A stretch of 64,000 nt of DNA, from positions 28,669 to 92,668 of the forward strand of contig DATKZY010000175.1 in assembly GCA_035527715.1 (NCBI GenBank), in the 5' to 3' direction. Both the position numbers and the translations under genes were made by a program. A model generated the notes under the pieces. The model worked only from the letters and a program-made list of their open reading frames with translations. It ran no database searches and was not told where the DNA came from. This document shows positions 51,709 to 60,714 of this stretch, piece by piece (the stretch's first letter is position 1; the number at the start of each line of letters is the position of its first letter). The DNA is from DSUN01 sp035527715 (GTDB lineage: Bacteria; Planctomycetota; PUPC01; DSUN01).

Positions 51709-53072
51709 GCGGGGGGCGCCTCCGGTTCGGTGGCGCGCCGGCTGGCGGCCCAGATGCGCTGCCAGGCCTCGCCCGCGGGATCGTGGGGCCGCACCTCGAC
51801 GGCGCCGATGCGGCGGCCGGCCAGGCGCAGGACGCGGTAGAGGAAGCACTCGTCGCTCGCCGTGGCCCCCGGCTTCGGCAGCTCGCCGATGAGGTCGAGG
51901 ACGTAGCCGCCGATCGTGTCGGCGCGGTCGAGCGGGAGGTCGAAGCCCAGGTCGCTGTTGAGGTCGCGCACGCGGGCCTCGCCCAGCACCTGGAGGCACC
52001 CGTCGCCCCGGCGGCAGAGCTGCCGGGTGTCGGGCTCGCGCGACAGCACGCCGCCGACCAGCTCGTCGGCCAGGTCGCGCAGGGTCACGAGGCCGGCCGT
52101 GCCGCCGTACTCGTCGAGCAGGATGACCATGTGGGTGCCGCCCTCGCGCATGTCGCGCAGGAGGTCGCCGACGTGGCGCGACTCGGGCACGAAGAGGGCC
52201 GGGCGCACCAGAGGGCGGCGCGGCGGGTCGGGCATCGCGTCCCGGGCCGCGACGAACTCGCGGACGCTCTGGCCCCAGATGTTCTTGCCGCGCCAGGCGG
52301 GGAACTCGCGGATGTCGAAGATCCCCCAGATGTCGTCCACGCTCTGCCCGTACACGGGCAGGCGCGAGCGGTGGGTGCGCTGGGCCAGGTCGAGGGCCTC
52401 CTTGATCGTCGCCTCCTCGGACACGCACGCCATCTCGGTCCTGGGCACCATGAGCTCGCGCGCGGCGATGGTGGGGAACTCGAAGATGTGCTCGACCATG
52501 TCGGCCTCGTGCTCGTCAATGGCGCCCGCCTCCTCGCCGGCCTCGAGCGCGGCGGTGAACTCGCGCCGCGTGAGCAGGTTCTCGCTCTCGATGTGGCCGC
52601 GCCGCAGGAGGCCCAGCAGGGCGTTCGTGATGTACCGCAGCACGCAGCGGATCGGGAAGATGAGCCTCGAGAACCACAGCAGCGGCAGGGCCGCGGCCCG
52701 GGCGACCGCCTCGGCGTGGCGCACGGCCAGGGTCTTCGGCGTCACCTCGCCGAAGAGCAGGAGGAGCAGAGTCGTGGCGGCGATGGCGAGGGCGACCCCC
52801 TGGCCGCCCAGGTTCCGCGTGAGCCGGGCGGCGATGATGCTGGCGGCCGCGGTGTTGACCAGCATGTTGCCCACGAGGATGGTGATGAGCAGCCGGCGCG
52901 GCAGGCACAACAGGTTGGCGATGGCCCGCCCGGTGACGCCGCCCGTCTCGCCCAGGCGCTGCACGCGCGCGCGGCTCAACGAGAATAGCGCCGTCTCCGA
53001 CGCCGAGAAGAACCCCGAGAGCAGGAACAGCACACCCAGGCCGGCAAGCTCGAGCAGCAACCCCTGAGGCAT
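51705..53072 (-). CDS. CorC/HlyC family membrane protein (DUF21-CBS)
   Basis: 455 residues with the same architecture as its downstream neighbour: FLLSGFFSASETALFSLSRA, LLLLLFGEVTPKTLAVRHAE, the CBS pair (REFPAWRGKNIWGQSVREFV between, VILLDEYGGTAGLVTLRDLA) and a CorC domain (DLPLDRADTIGGYVLDLIGE). Two adjacent different CorC proteins are common and may form heteromers. A promoter lies at 53144-53173. Confidence 0.88.
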   Translation of the reverse strand: MPQGLLLELAGLGVLFLLSGFFSASETALFSLSRARVQRLGETGGVTGRAIANLLCLPRRLLITILVGNMLVNTAAASIIAARLTRNLGGQGVALAIAATTLLLLLFGEVTPKTLAVRHAEAVARAAALPLLWFSRLIFPIRCVLRYITNALLGLLRRGHIESENLLTRREFTAALEAGEEAGAIDEHEADMVEHIFEFPTIAARELMVPRTEMACVSEEATIKEALDLAQRTHRSRLPVYGQSVDDIWGIFDIREFPAWRGKNIWGQSVREFVAARDAMPDPPRRPLVRPALFVPESRHVGDLLRDMREGGTHMVILLDEYGGTAGLVTLRDLADELVGGVLSREPDTRQLCRRGDGCLQVLGEARVRDLNSDLGFDLPLDRADTIGGYVLDLIGELPKPGATASDECFLYRVLRLAGRRIGAVEVRPHDPAGEAWQRIWAASRRATEPEAPPA

Positions 53073-53143
53073 GGGCAGGGATCCATCCCTTCATACAAGG
53101 CGGGGCAGCCGCTGCGCCGGCTGCGCCTCCGCCTTCTGCCTAC

Positions 53144-53173
53144 ATCATACCCGGTTTTCCCTTGCCGCGCCAA
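53144..53173 (-). promoter_or_regulatory. Promoter for the CorC pair
   Basis: Minus strand TTGGCG (53168-53173), 18-base spacer, TATGAT (53144-53149). The leader would be about 65 bases. Confidence 0.5.
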
Positions 53174-53256
53174 CTGCTACCGAGCGGGGAGGGGGGCCTC
53201 GGCTCGGCGAACCACCGAGGCCGGGGGCCATACCCGCGAGTGGTCGGGGGCTGGGC

Positions 53257-53284
53257 TTGAAACCCACGAGGGATACGCTATTAT
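53257..53284 (+). promoter_or_regulatory. Promoter for the PEP-CTERM protein
   Basis: TTGAAA (53257-53262), 16-base spacer, TATTAT (53279-53284). A leader of about 110 bases precedes GGAAGGAGGTG and the ATG at 53403. Confidence 0.6.
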
Positions 53285-53402
53285 GGTGCGTGGACGATAG
53301 CTCGCTGGAAACCCACGTGTCGAGTGGCCTCTACGCCCACGCCGCGCTCGCCGTGAGCGTGTCGGTTTCGCGGCCATTCATGGGGGGGGAAGGAGGTGCC
53401 TC

Positions 53403-54892
53403 ATGGCAAGGAGGGTGTTGTTGGCGGTGGCGGCGCTCGGGATGCTCGCGGCGGATGCGCGCGCGACGATCATCCACTGCTACCTGCTCGACGGCAACGC
53501 GAATGACTCGGTCGGGACCGCCAACGGGACGGTCAAGAACTACGGGGGCTTGGGCGGCTGGACGACTGGGAAGTTCGGCCAGGCATTCAACGGCACCAGC
53601 TCGGGCTTCATCTCGTTCCCCAGCACCGGCATCCCGCTCACCCAAGGCACGTTCGTTCAGTGGGTGCGCATCGCCACCAACGCGGGCGCCTGGGACGACC
53701 CTCTGGCGTCGCCCGTCTGGGACACACAGGCCGGCTCGCCGGACCCCATGCGGCACGAGATCCACAGCGCCTACATCCCTCGCGTCTACAGTGTTCCCAA
53801 CGGCGCCTCGGGCAGCGGGACGATTGCCCGACCACCCCGCCCATCCGCGATGGCCTCTGGCACCAGTGGGTGACGACCTATGACGCCGCCACCGGCATAG
53901 CCAACCTCTACGTGGACGGCGTCCCGCGCGGCTCTGCCGTCTACGCCAGCAGCGATGCCAACCTGGCGGCCACGTGGCGGCTCGCCACCAAACGAGAAGA
54001 TGGCAGCGCCGGCCGGTGCGAGGGCACCTACGACAACTCCGCTGTCTACAACGACGCACTCACCCCAGAACAGGTCAACGCCCTCTTCTATCGCGCCTAC
54101 GATGGTGTCACAACCACCAACCTCCCCGCCTTCTCCTCCGGCCTGCGCCACTTCCATCCCATGGCCACGAATGCGAACGACACGTGGGACGGCTACAACG
54201 GCACGGTGACGGGCGGCTCCTGGGTGGTGGACAATCCGCCGCTCAATGCCGGCGGCTGGCGCAAGACGGCCAACACCAACAACGTCGTCCTCCCCATGCG
54301 CGTCAACCTCCTTGAGGGCACCTACGAGGGCTGGTTCAAGAGCAGCGCCTCCGCCCCCGACTGGTCCAACCCCCTCGCCACCTCCATCCGCGCGACCAAC
54401 GAGGCCCACCCCTCCGACTCCATGCGCATCGAGGTCACCTCGACCACCAACACCAACAACACCTACATCTTCGACAGCCCGGGCGCCGGCACGGTGACGG
54501 CCAACTTCGACACGACCGACGGCCTATGGCACCTCATCGCCTTCACCTACAAGGACGGCGAGAGCGTGAAGCTGTACATTGACGGCCTCCTGCGCGGCGA
54601 GTCGCCAGGCGTCTACGACGTGCTGCTCGCCTACGACCGCAACCTCACCATGCTCGGCTCGCGCACCGCCTCGGCGACGACGGACTGGCGCGGCACCGTG
54701 GGCACGGTGGCCTACTACGACTTCGCGCTCTCCGACGCGGACATTGCCTTCCACTGGCAGTACGGGATCTCGGAAGTGCTGAGCACCGTTATTCCTGAGC
54801 CGGCGACCCTGAGCCTGCTCCTCGTGGGGCTTGGGGCCGGCCTGGTGCGGCGGCGCAGCAGGAGGGTCCGGCAGGCTACCGGGGGGAATTGA
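53403..54892 (+). CDS. PEP-CTERM LamG-domain surface protein, frameshifted
   Basis: The first frame (53403-53873) encodes a signal peptide (MARRVLLAVAALGMLAADAR) and the start of a LamG/concanavalin-like domain (HCYLLDGNANDSVG). Homology continues in the -1 frame from about 53840 (IRDGLWHQWVTTYDAATGIA), with a second LamG copy (DGLWHLIAFTYKDGESVKLY) and a C-terminal PEP-CTERM anchor: PEPATLSLLLVGLGAGLVRR followed by Arg. The break lies within about 53815-53840. Joined, the product is about 496 residues. PEP-CTERM proteins are sorted by exosortase to the surface. Sequencing error, pseudogene and programmed slip are all possible. Confidence 0.72.
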
Positions 54893-56024
54893 GGTCCGAC
54901 GGGCCGACCTCGAGGGTGAGGGTGCCGCGGGCGCCGCGGGCCTCGTAACTCCGGGCCTCGGCGAGCACCTGGCCCGCCGCCGACAGCGCCGCGACGCGGT
55001 GCGGGGTGAAGGCGTTGGCCGGATCCGCGCCGGCGGGGTCCGTGGGCGTGGCGACGTACTCGGTGAGGACGAGGGGGCACACGCCGTCGGGGCCGGTGCG
55101 CCCCCGCACGGTTTCGGTGGCCGCGGCGCCCTGGCTCGTGGCCTCGACGGCGATGTTGGCGAGGGGCCTGCCGGTGCCGCGCTCGACGGCCTTCACGGCC
55201 ACGGTCCACCGCACGGCCACGCGGCCGCTGCTCTGCTGGAAGCGGACCTTGCCGCGGCGGAACTGGCAGTCCACCAGCTCGGCCGCCGGGCGGTTGCCGC
55301 TGAGATACAGGTCGGCCTCGGTGCCCGAGAGGCGGCAGCGCTCGAGGCGCAGCGGCTCGCCCCCCGTGCCCTCCACCCACACGCCGTAGCGGCCCTCGCA
55401 CAGGAACTGGCCGTCGCGGATGGCCAGCCGCGAGCCGTCGGCATAGTAGGCGTGGAACGACACGTCGTCGCTGAGCCCGAACGTCACGCGCTCGAGGTCC
55501 GCCCGCGAGTTGGCGGTGACCGTCTTGCCCCGGGCGCCGGACATGTAGAGGATGCGGCTGTCGGCGGCCTCGAGCGTGCCGTCGGCGAAGAAGTAGTAGC
55601 CCCGGCTGCACTTCTCCTCGGTGATCACCTGGCTGACGGTTTGGAGGACCGAGTGGTAGATGCGCAACTCGCCACCGCGGGCGACCTGGACCTGGAGGTC
55701 GCCGCAGACGATGGTGTTGAGGAGCAGTGTCTCCCCGAGCGCGGGGTCGGCGGGGTCGCCGATCTGGAGGCTCCCGTGGACGATGAGGCTGGCGTTGGCC
55801 AGGGCCTCGCGCTTCCTCGGGTCGTAGCGGAACATCTCGGGGTGGCCGGCATCCTGGGCCAACTGCGCCAGGCGGGCCAGCGTGTAGCCGCTGCCGTAGA
55901 TATCAATCGCCTTGCCCTGGAACACCACGCCCTCGCGCCTCTGCGGGCGGCTCATGAGCACGACGAGGCCCACGACGCACGCCAGGGCCGCGACCGCCAG
56001 GAGTAGATTCAGCTTCCTCAGCAT
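54876..56024 (-). CDS. Membrane-anchored beta-helix-like protein
   Basis: 382 residues. One N-terminal membrane anchor (LNLLLAVAALACVVGLVVLM). The middle (about 80-280) is short repeating strands typical of parallel beta-helices (LRIYHSVLQTVSQVI, LERVTFGLSDDVSF, LRLERCRLSGTEADLYLSGN). The end (about 285-382) resembles a carboxypeptidase-regulatory Ig-like domain (GRPLANIAVEATSQG, GPDGVCPLVLTEY). The ligand is unknown. It is convergent with the PEP-CTERM gene, overlapping it by 17 bases. A promoter lies at 56060-56089. Confidence 0.65.
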   Translation of the reverse strand: MLRKLNLLLAVAALACVVGLVVLMSRPQRREGVVFQGKAIDIYGSGYTLARLAQLAQDAGHPEMFRYDPRKREALANASLIVHGSLQIGDPADPALGETLLLNTIVCGDLQVQVARGGELRIYHSVLQTVSQVITEEKCSRGYYFFADGTLEAADSRILYMSGARGKTVTANSRADLERVTFGLSDDVSFHAYYADGSRLAIRDGQFLCEGRYGVWVEGTGGEPLRLERCRLSGTEADLYLSGNRPAAELVDCQFRRGKVRFQQSSGRVAVRWTVAVKAVERGTGRPLANIAVEATSQGAAATETVRGRTGPDGVCPLVLTEYVATPTDPAGADPANAFTPHRVAALSAAGQVLAEARSYEARGARGTLTLEVGPSDLNSPR

Positions 56025-56059
56025 TGCCGTATCCGCTTTCCGTGCCCCTCCTGCTGCCC

Positions 56060-56089
56060 ATTATAATCCGCGCGCCGGAGTCCTGTCCA
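56060..56089 (-). promoter_or_regulatory. Promoter for the beta-helix-like protein
   Basis: Minus strand TGGACA (56084-56089), 18-base spacer, TATAAT (56060-56065), the -10 being a full match. Leader about 30 bases. Confidence 0.65.
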
Positions 56090-56245
56090 ACGCGCAGACT
56101 GGGCCGTTGCTACATGTCATTCGGTTTGCGAAGAACCGTCGTGACGTGATCCCGCCGCGAACCATGGGACCCGTCGGACGCAGGCGCCCTCCTGAAGGCG
56201 GCGGGCCGCATGTCCCATCGGTCCTATTCGTCCCATAGGTCCCAT

Positions 56246-57508
56246 TCAGACGAGATGGAACACCTCCCGGAACTCGGGCGCGGAGGCATCCACGGCGAGG
56301 ACGCGTGCCTGGTGCCGCTGAAGGAGTTCGAGGGCCGCCTCGGCATCGGCGTCGCGGCGGCGGAGTGCGACGACGGTGACGAGGCGCCCTCCGCCGCGCA
56401 CGGCCGGCTCGGCCGCCAGCTCGACGAGCGACCGCTCCGGGTTCGGCTCGAGGCGCGCCAGGGTCCCGAACAGGGCGCGCAGGCCCGTGGCGCTCTTCGC
56501 CGGCGCGGTGACGGCCAGCTCGGGCGCGTAGGCGGCCAGGCCGACGAAGAGGCCCCGGAGCATCAGGTCGCGCGCCAGCGTGGCGGCGAAGCTGATCGCG
56601 GCCTCGAGGGCCGCCTCGCCGCTCGCGGGGCACCGCGTGTCGAGGAGAATGAGCACGCGTTCGCTCACCACGGCCTCCATCTCGCGCACGAGCGGCTTGC
56701 CGAGCTTGGCCGAGGTTTTCCAGTGGATGCGGCGCGGGTTGTCGCCGGGGCGGTACTCGCGGAGGTTGCGGAACTCCTCCTCGCCGCGCGCGCCGCGGGT
56801 GCGTTGCTGCGCGAGGGCCAGCGCCCGCGTGCGCCCCAGGAGCTGGGCCGACACCTCGCCCAGGCGCGGGTAGACGACCAGCTCGCCGGGCAGCGCCCTG
56901 GCCCGCCCCTGCTGGAAGAGCCCGAAGGGGAACCGCGTGGAATACCCCACCGTGCGGAACGCGTAGACGCCCCGGCGGGCCGCCGTCGCCGTGTAGGGCA
57001 CCGAGGCCGCCTGCCGCGAGCGCAGCTCCAGCACCACGCCACCCGGCGGCTCCGCGCTCACGCCCTCCGGCAACTCGTCCTGCACCACCAGCCCATACGA
57101 GGCGAGCCGGCGCTTGCGGTTCGTTACCCGAAGCTCCACCCGCAGCGGCTCGCCTGCATGCACGTCGGTGGGCAGCGCCCGCGCGAACTCCAGCCGCCGC
57201 ATCGTGAGCCGCGAGAGCACGAACGAGAGGACGAACGCCGACAGGAGCATGCCGAACACGAGCACGAGGAAGTTGATCTTGGTGTGCAGCGCCACGATGG
57301 CGATGGCCAGCGTGAGCAGGGAGAAGACGCCCCCGCCCTTCGTCATGCGCTGGCCGACGCGCGACCGCCGGCCGCGCCGCACCGCGGATACCAGGTAGAG
57401 GCCCAGCAGCACGCTCGCCGCGACCGCCACCAGCACGTAAGCCGCCGCGCGCCAGTCCGCCGCCGCGGCGGGGAGCAGGGCACTCGGTGTGGCGTGGGGG
57501 AAGCTCAT
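56246..57508 (-). CDS. DUF58 family protein
   Basis: 420 residues. Hydrophobic segments lie near residues 22-40 and 57-90. The DUF58 signature is EEEFRNLREYRPGDNPRRIH followed by WKTSAKLGKPLVREME near residue 230, then a vWA-like end (VLILLDTRCPASGEAALEAA). DUF58 proteins act with MoxR ATPases, usually in cell-envelope or complex-assembly functions. It starts 31 bases after the moxR stop, forming an operon. Confidence 0.87.
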   Translation of the reverse strand: MSFPHATPSALLPAAAADWRAAAYVLVAVAASVLLGLYLVSAVRRGRRSRVGQRMTKGGGVFSLLTLAIAIVALHTKINFLVLVFGMLLSAFVLSFVLSRLTMRRLEFARALPTDVHAGEPLRVELRVTNRKRRLASYGLVVQDELPEGVSAEPPGGVVLELRSRQAASVPYTATAARRGVYAFRTVGYSTRFPFGLFQQGRARALPGELVVYPRLGEVSAQLLGRTRALALAQQRTRGARGEEEFRNLREYRPGDNPRRIHWKTSAKLGKPLVREMEAVVSERVLILLDTRCPASGEAALEAAISFAATLARDLMLRGLFVGLAAYAPELAVTAPAKSATGLRALFGTLARLEPNPERSLVELAAEPAVRGGGRLVTVVALRRRDADAEAALELLQRHQARVLAVDASAPEFREVFHLV

Positions 57509-57539
57509 GGCGGCGCGCTTGCCGACGAGGGGGCACGGG

Positions 57540-58484
<945 letters not shown>

Positions 58485-58521
58485 GAGTGCCTCGTGGTCC
58501 GCTGAGCCGCCATCTCCCCGG

Positions 58522-58550
58522 ATTATACGGGGCAGGCCCCGCGAAGTCAA
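58522..58550 (-). promoter_or_regulatory. Strong promoter for moxR-DUF58
   Basis: Minus strand TTGACT (58545-58550), 17-base spacer, TATAAT (58522-58527). Confidence 0.8.
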
Positions 58551-58565
58551 TGAGCCTGGCGCCTG

Positions 58566-58781
58566 GGGTGCGTGTAATCTCCTACGCTCAACGGGTGCAA
58601 CGCGAACGCCCGAAGGGCGTGGCGGAGTAAAGCCCACGGTGGAGCGAAGCGGAACCGTGGGCTTGGCCAGGGGGCGATCGTCAACCCACGGCTCCCCAAG
58701 CATCGCCGTGGGCTTTACTCCATCGCCTCCTTCGGAGACTGAAGATGCGGACGCCTCGACCGTAGGAGATTGCATGCACCC
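58566..58781. mobile_element. Palindromic TIR element, copy 1 (216 bp)
   Basis: The ends are inverted repeats of 21 bases matching at 19 positions: GGGTGCGTGTAATCTCCT at the left, AGGAGATTGCATGCACCC at the right. The inside is built of nested hairpins sharing CCCACGGCTCCC and GCATCGCCGTGGGC with copy 2. There is no coding capacity. It resembles a MITE or large REP-type element. Confidence 0.7.
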
Positions 58782-58787
58782 GGTGCC

Positions 58788-59915
58788 TCACAGCCATCCA
58801 GTGAGCTTCGCCAGCAGCCGCGAGTAATGGACGAAGTTGGGCCACGAAATGTCGGGCGGCACGCCGTGGTCGCAGCTCGGGATGAAGCCGCCGTCCTCGA
58901 CGACGGGGCGGATGCGCTCCAGCTCGGCCTCGATCACGTCGCCGCCTTTCGCGATCGCCCGCTTGTCTACCCCGCCCTTGTAGGCCATCTGCCGGCCGAA
59001 CGCCCGGCGGAACGCCACGATGTCGTTCCCCGCCGCCACCTCGATCGGGTCGCAGGCGTTGATGCCCGACTCGATCCAGATGGGGATCAGCTCGCCGATG
59101 TGGCCGTCGGAGTCCATATCCATGATCTCGCAGCCGCTGGCGCGGACTTCGCTCACCCAGCGCTCGTAGGCGTGCTGGAGGAACCAGCGGGCCATGCGCG
59201 GCGAGATCATCGAGTGCTCCTTGTAGGCCATGTCCTCCGAAATCCCCACGTAGTCGAGCTGCACGTGCTCCAGGACGGGCCGCATCGTGGCCGAGACGAA
59301 CTCGGTCCAGAACTCGGCCATCTCGGCCACGAAGCCGGGCTCCTCGATCATCTTCAGGCACAGGCCCTCGAAGCCGCACCACTCGCGCAGTTGCCAGAAC
59401 GGCCCGTTGAAGTGGATGCCCACCACCGTGTCGCGATCGCGGTCGCGCTCGCAGCGCGCCTCGAAGTCGGCGGGGAAGCGGGCGGGCGAGGCAGGGTCGA
59501 ACCGCCACTTCATCGCCTCCCAGTCGGCCCGTGTCTCGACGGGAAACTTGTGCCACTTGCGCGTCACGAAGTCCTTCGCCGAGCGGATGTAGGTGTAGTC
59601 GTACTGGTCGGAGATCTCGGTGGTTGCGCCCATCCAGTCCTGCACCACGTAGTGCCCGTCGCGGTGCTCGAGCACCTTTTCCTCGAAGGTCGGGATCATC
59701 TGGAACGACACGCCGAGGCCCACGCCGGGCTGCTGCGGCGGGTCGGGCCGGAAGCCGAGGATGCCGAACAGCGCGTCCATGTAGCGCTCGGGCTGCTCGA
59801 GCCCTTGAGCCTTCCACGCCGCCCGCGTGGACTCCCTCGGCCCGCCGGGCGAGAAGGGAATGCGGTCGGGCGAGCCGAACAGCAGCGTCTCACGAAAGCG
59901 CTGGCGTTCAGTCAT
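58788..59915 (-). CDS. Uroporphyrinogen-decarboxylase-like protein
   Basis: 375 residues of the UroD/MtaA superfamily: RETLLFGSPDRIPFSPGGPR at the start, GINACDPIEVAAGNDIVAFR near residue 284, and GGFIPSCDHGVPPDISWPNF near residue 344. Members outside haem synthesis include corrinoid-dependent methyltransferases and proteins tied to sugar catabolism in PVC bacteria. The usual UroD substrate-binding start (RPPVW-type) is absent, so haem synthesis is unlikely. It overlaps the MBL gene by 8 bases. Confidence 0.75.
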   Translation of the reverse strand: MTERQRFRETLLFGSPDRIPFSPGGPRESTRAAWKAQGLEQPERYMDALFGILGFRPDPPQQPGVGLGVSFQMIPTFEEKVLEHRDGHYVVQDWMGATTEISDQYDYTYIRSAKDFVTRKWHKFPVETRADWEAMKWRFDPASPARFPADFEARCERDRDRDTVVGIHFNGPFWQLREWCGFEGLCLKMIEEPGFVAEMAEFWTEFVSATMRPVLEHVQLDYVGISEDMAYKEHSMISPRMARWFLQHAYERWVSEVRASGCEIMDMDSDGHIGELIPIWIESGINACDPIEVAAGNDIVAFRRAFGRQMAYKGGVDKRAIAKGGDVIEAELERIRPVVEDGGFIPSCDHGVPPDISWPNFVHYSRLLAKLTGWL

Positions 59916-60702
59916 GGCATTTCACCTTCACTTCTTCGCCTTGCCCCGGCACGAACGATGCAGGGAACGTGGCTCTGGCCGCTTCCAGGGCTTCCGGGAG
60001 CTTCGCTTGAGCGCAGTGGACGATGGCCAGGCGTTCGACGGCGGCCTGGCGGGCGACTTCGGCGGCGTCGGGCGCGCCCGAGTGGCCCCAGCGCACGTCC
60101 TCGCGGACGCTCTTCGCGCCATACGATGCCTCGTGGACGAGCAGCCCCGCGCCGCGGGCCAGCTCGATGAGGTCGGGGTTGAACGCCGTGTCGCCCGAGC
60201 AGACGGCCGACGCGCCTGCCGCATTCTCGAAGCGATAGCAAAGCCCCGGCACGCTGTGGCGGGCGGAACACGTCTTGACCTTCAGGCCGCAGATCTCCAG
60301 TTCCGCGCCACCACGAAGCTCGGCCACCTCGATCTCGAAGCGAAGCTCGGGGTAGCGGTCGAACTGGAGGAATCGCTGAGCATCGTCCACCACGCGGCGG
60401 ATCTCGCCGGCTGGGCCGTAGATGCGGAGCGGCCGCTTCGGCCGCTTCTCGCCCTGGATGCCGTAGTAGAAGATGAGCTGCGGCAGGCCCATGATGTGGT
60501 CGTGGTGGCAGTGGGTGAAGACGACCGCCTCGACGTCGAGCGGATTGATCCCGCACGCCAGCAGCCGGTCGGTGAAATACCAGCCCGTGTCCACCGCGAC
60601 CCGCCGGTCCACGACGAACGACGCGGTGTTCGCCCCCTTCTCGGGCGTGCACGTGGTGGTGCCGAGGACGGTGATCGAAAGCTCGCGCGGCCTGTCGTTC
60701 AT
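59908..60702 (-). CDS. MBL-fold metallo-hydrolase (RNase Z-like)
   Basis: 264 residues. The metal-binding HCHHDH motif lies near residue 64. SARHSVPGLCYRFE, CSGDTAFNPDLIELA near 167, LLVHEASYG near 186 and GHSGAPDAAEVAR complete the RNase Z/phosphodiesterase-like pattern. Two metal ions are expected. The substrate is unknown. It lies between the heparinase-like gene and the UroD-like gene, 12 bases after the former. Confidence 0.8.
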   Translation of the reverse strand: MNDRPRELSITVLGTTTCTPEKGANTASFVVDRRVAVDTGWYFTDRLLACGINPLDVEAVVFTHCHHDHIMGLPQLIFYYGIQGEKRPKRPLRIYGPAGEIRRVVDDAQRFLQFDRYPELRFEIEVAELRGGAELEICGLKVKTCSARHSVPGLCYRFENAAGASAVCSGDTAFNPDLIELARGAGLLVHEASYGAKSVREDVRWGHSGAPDAAEVARQAAVERLAIVHCAQAKLPEALEAARATFPASFVPGQGEEVKVKCHD

Positions 60703-60714
60703 TCCTGGGCGTTC

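Noticed and set aside
50437..52428. 663-codon frame including an upstream extension of the second CorC protein
   Set aside because: The extension is an off-frame reading of the first CorC gene; the ATGA overlap at 51705-51708 marks the true start.
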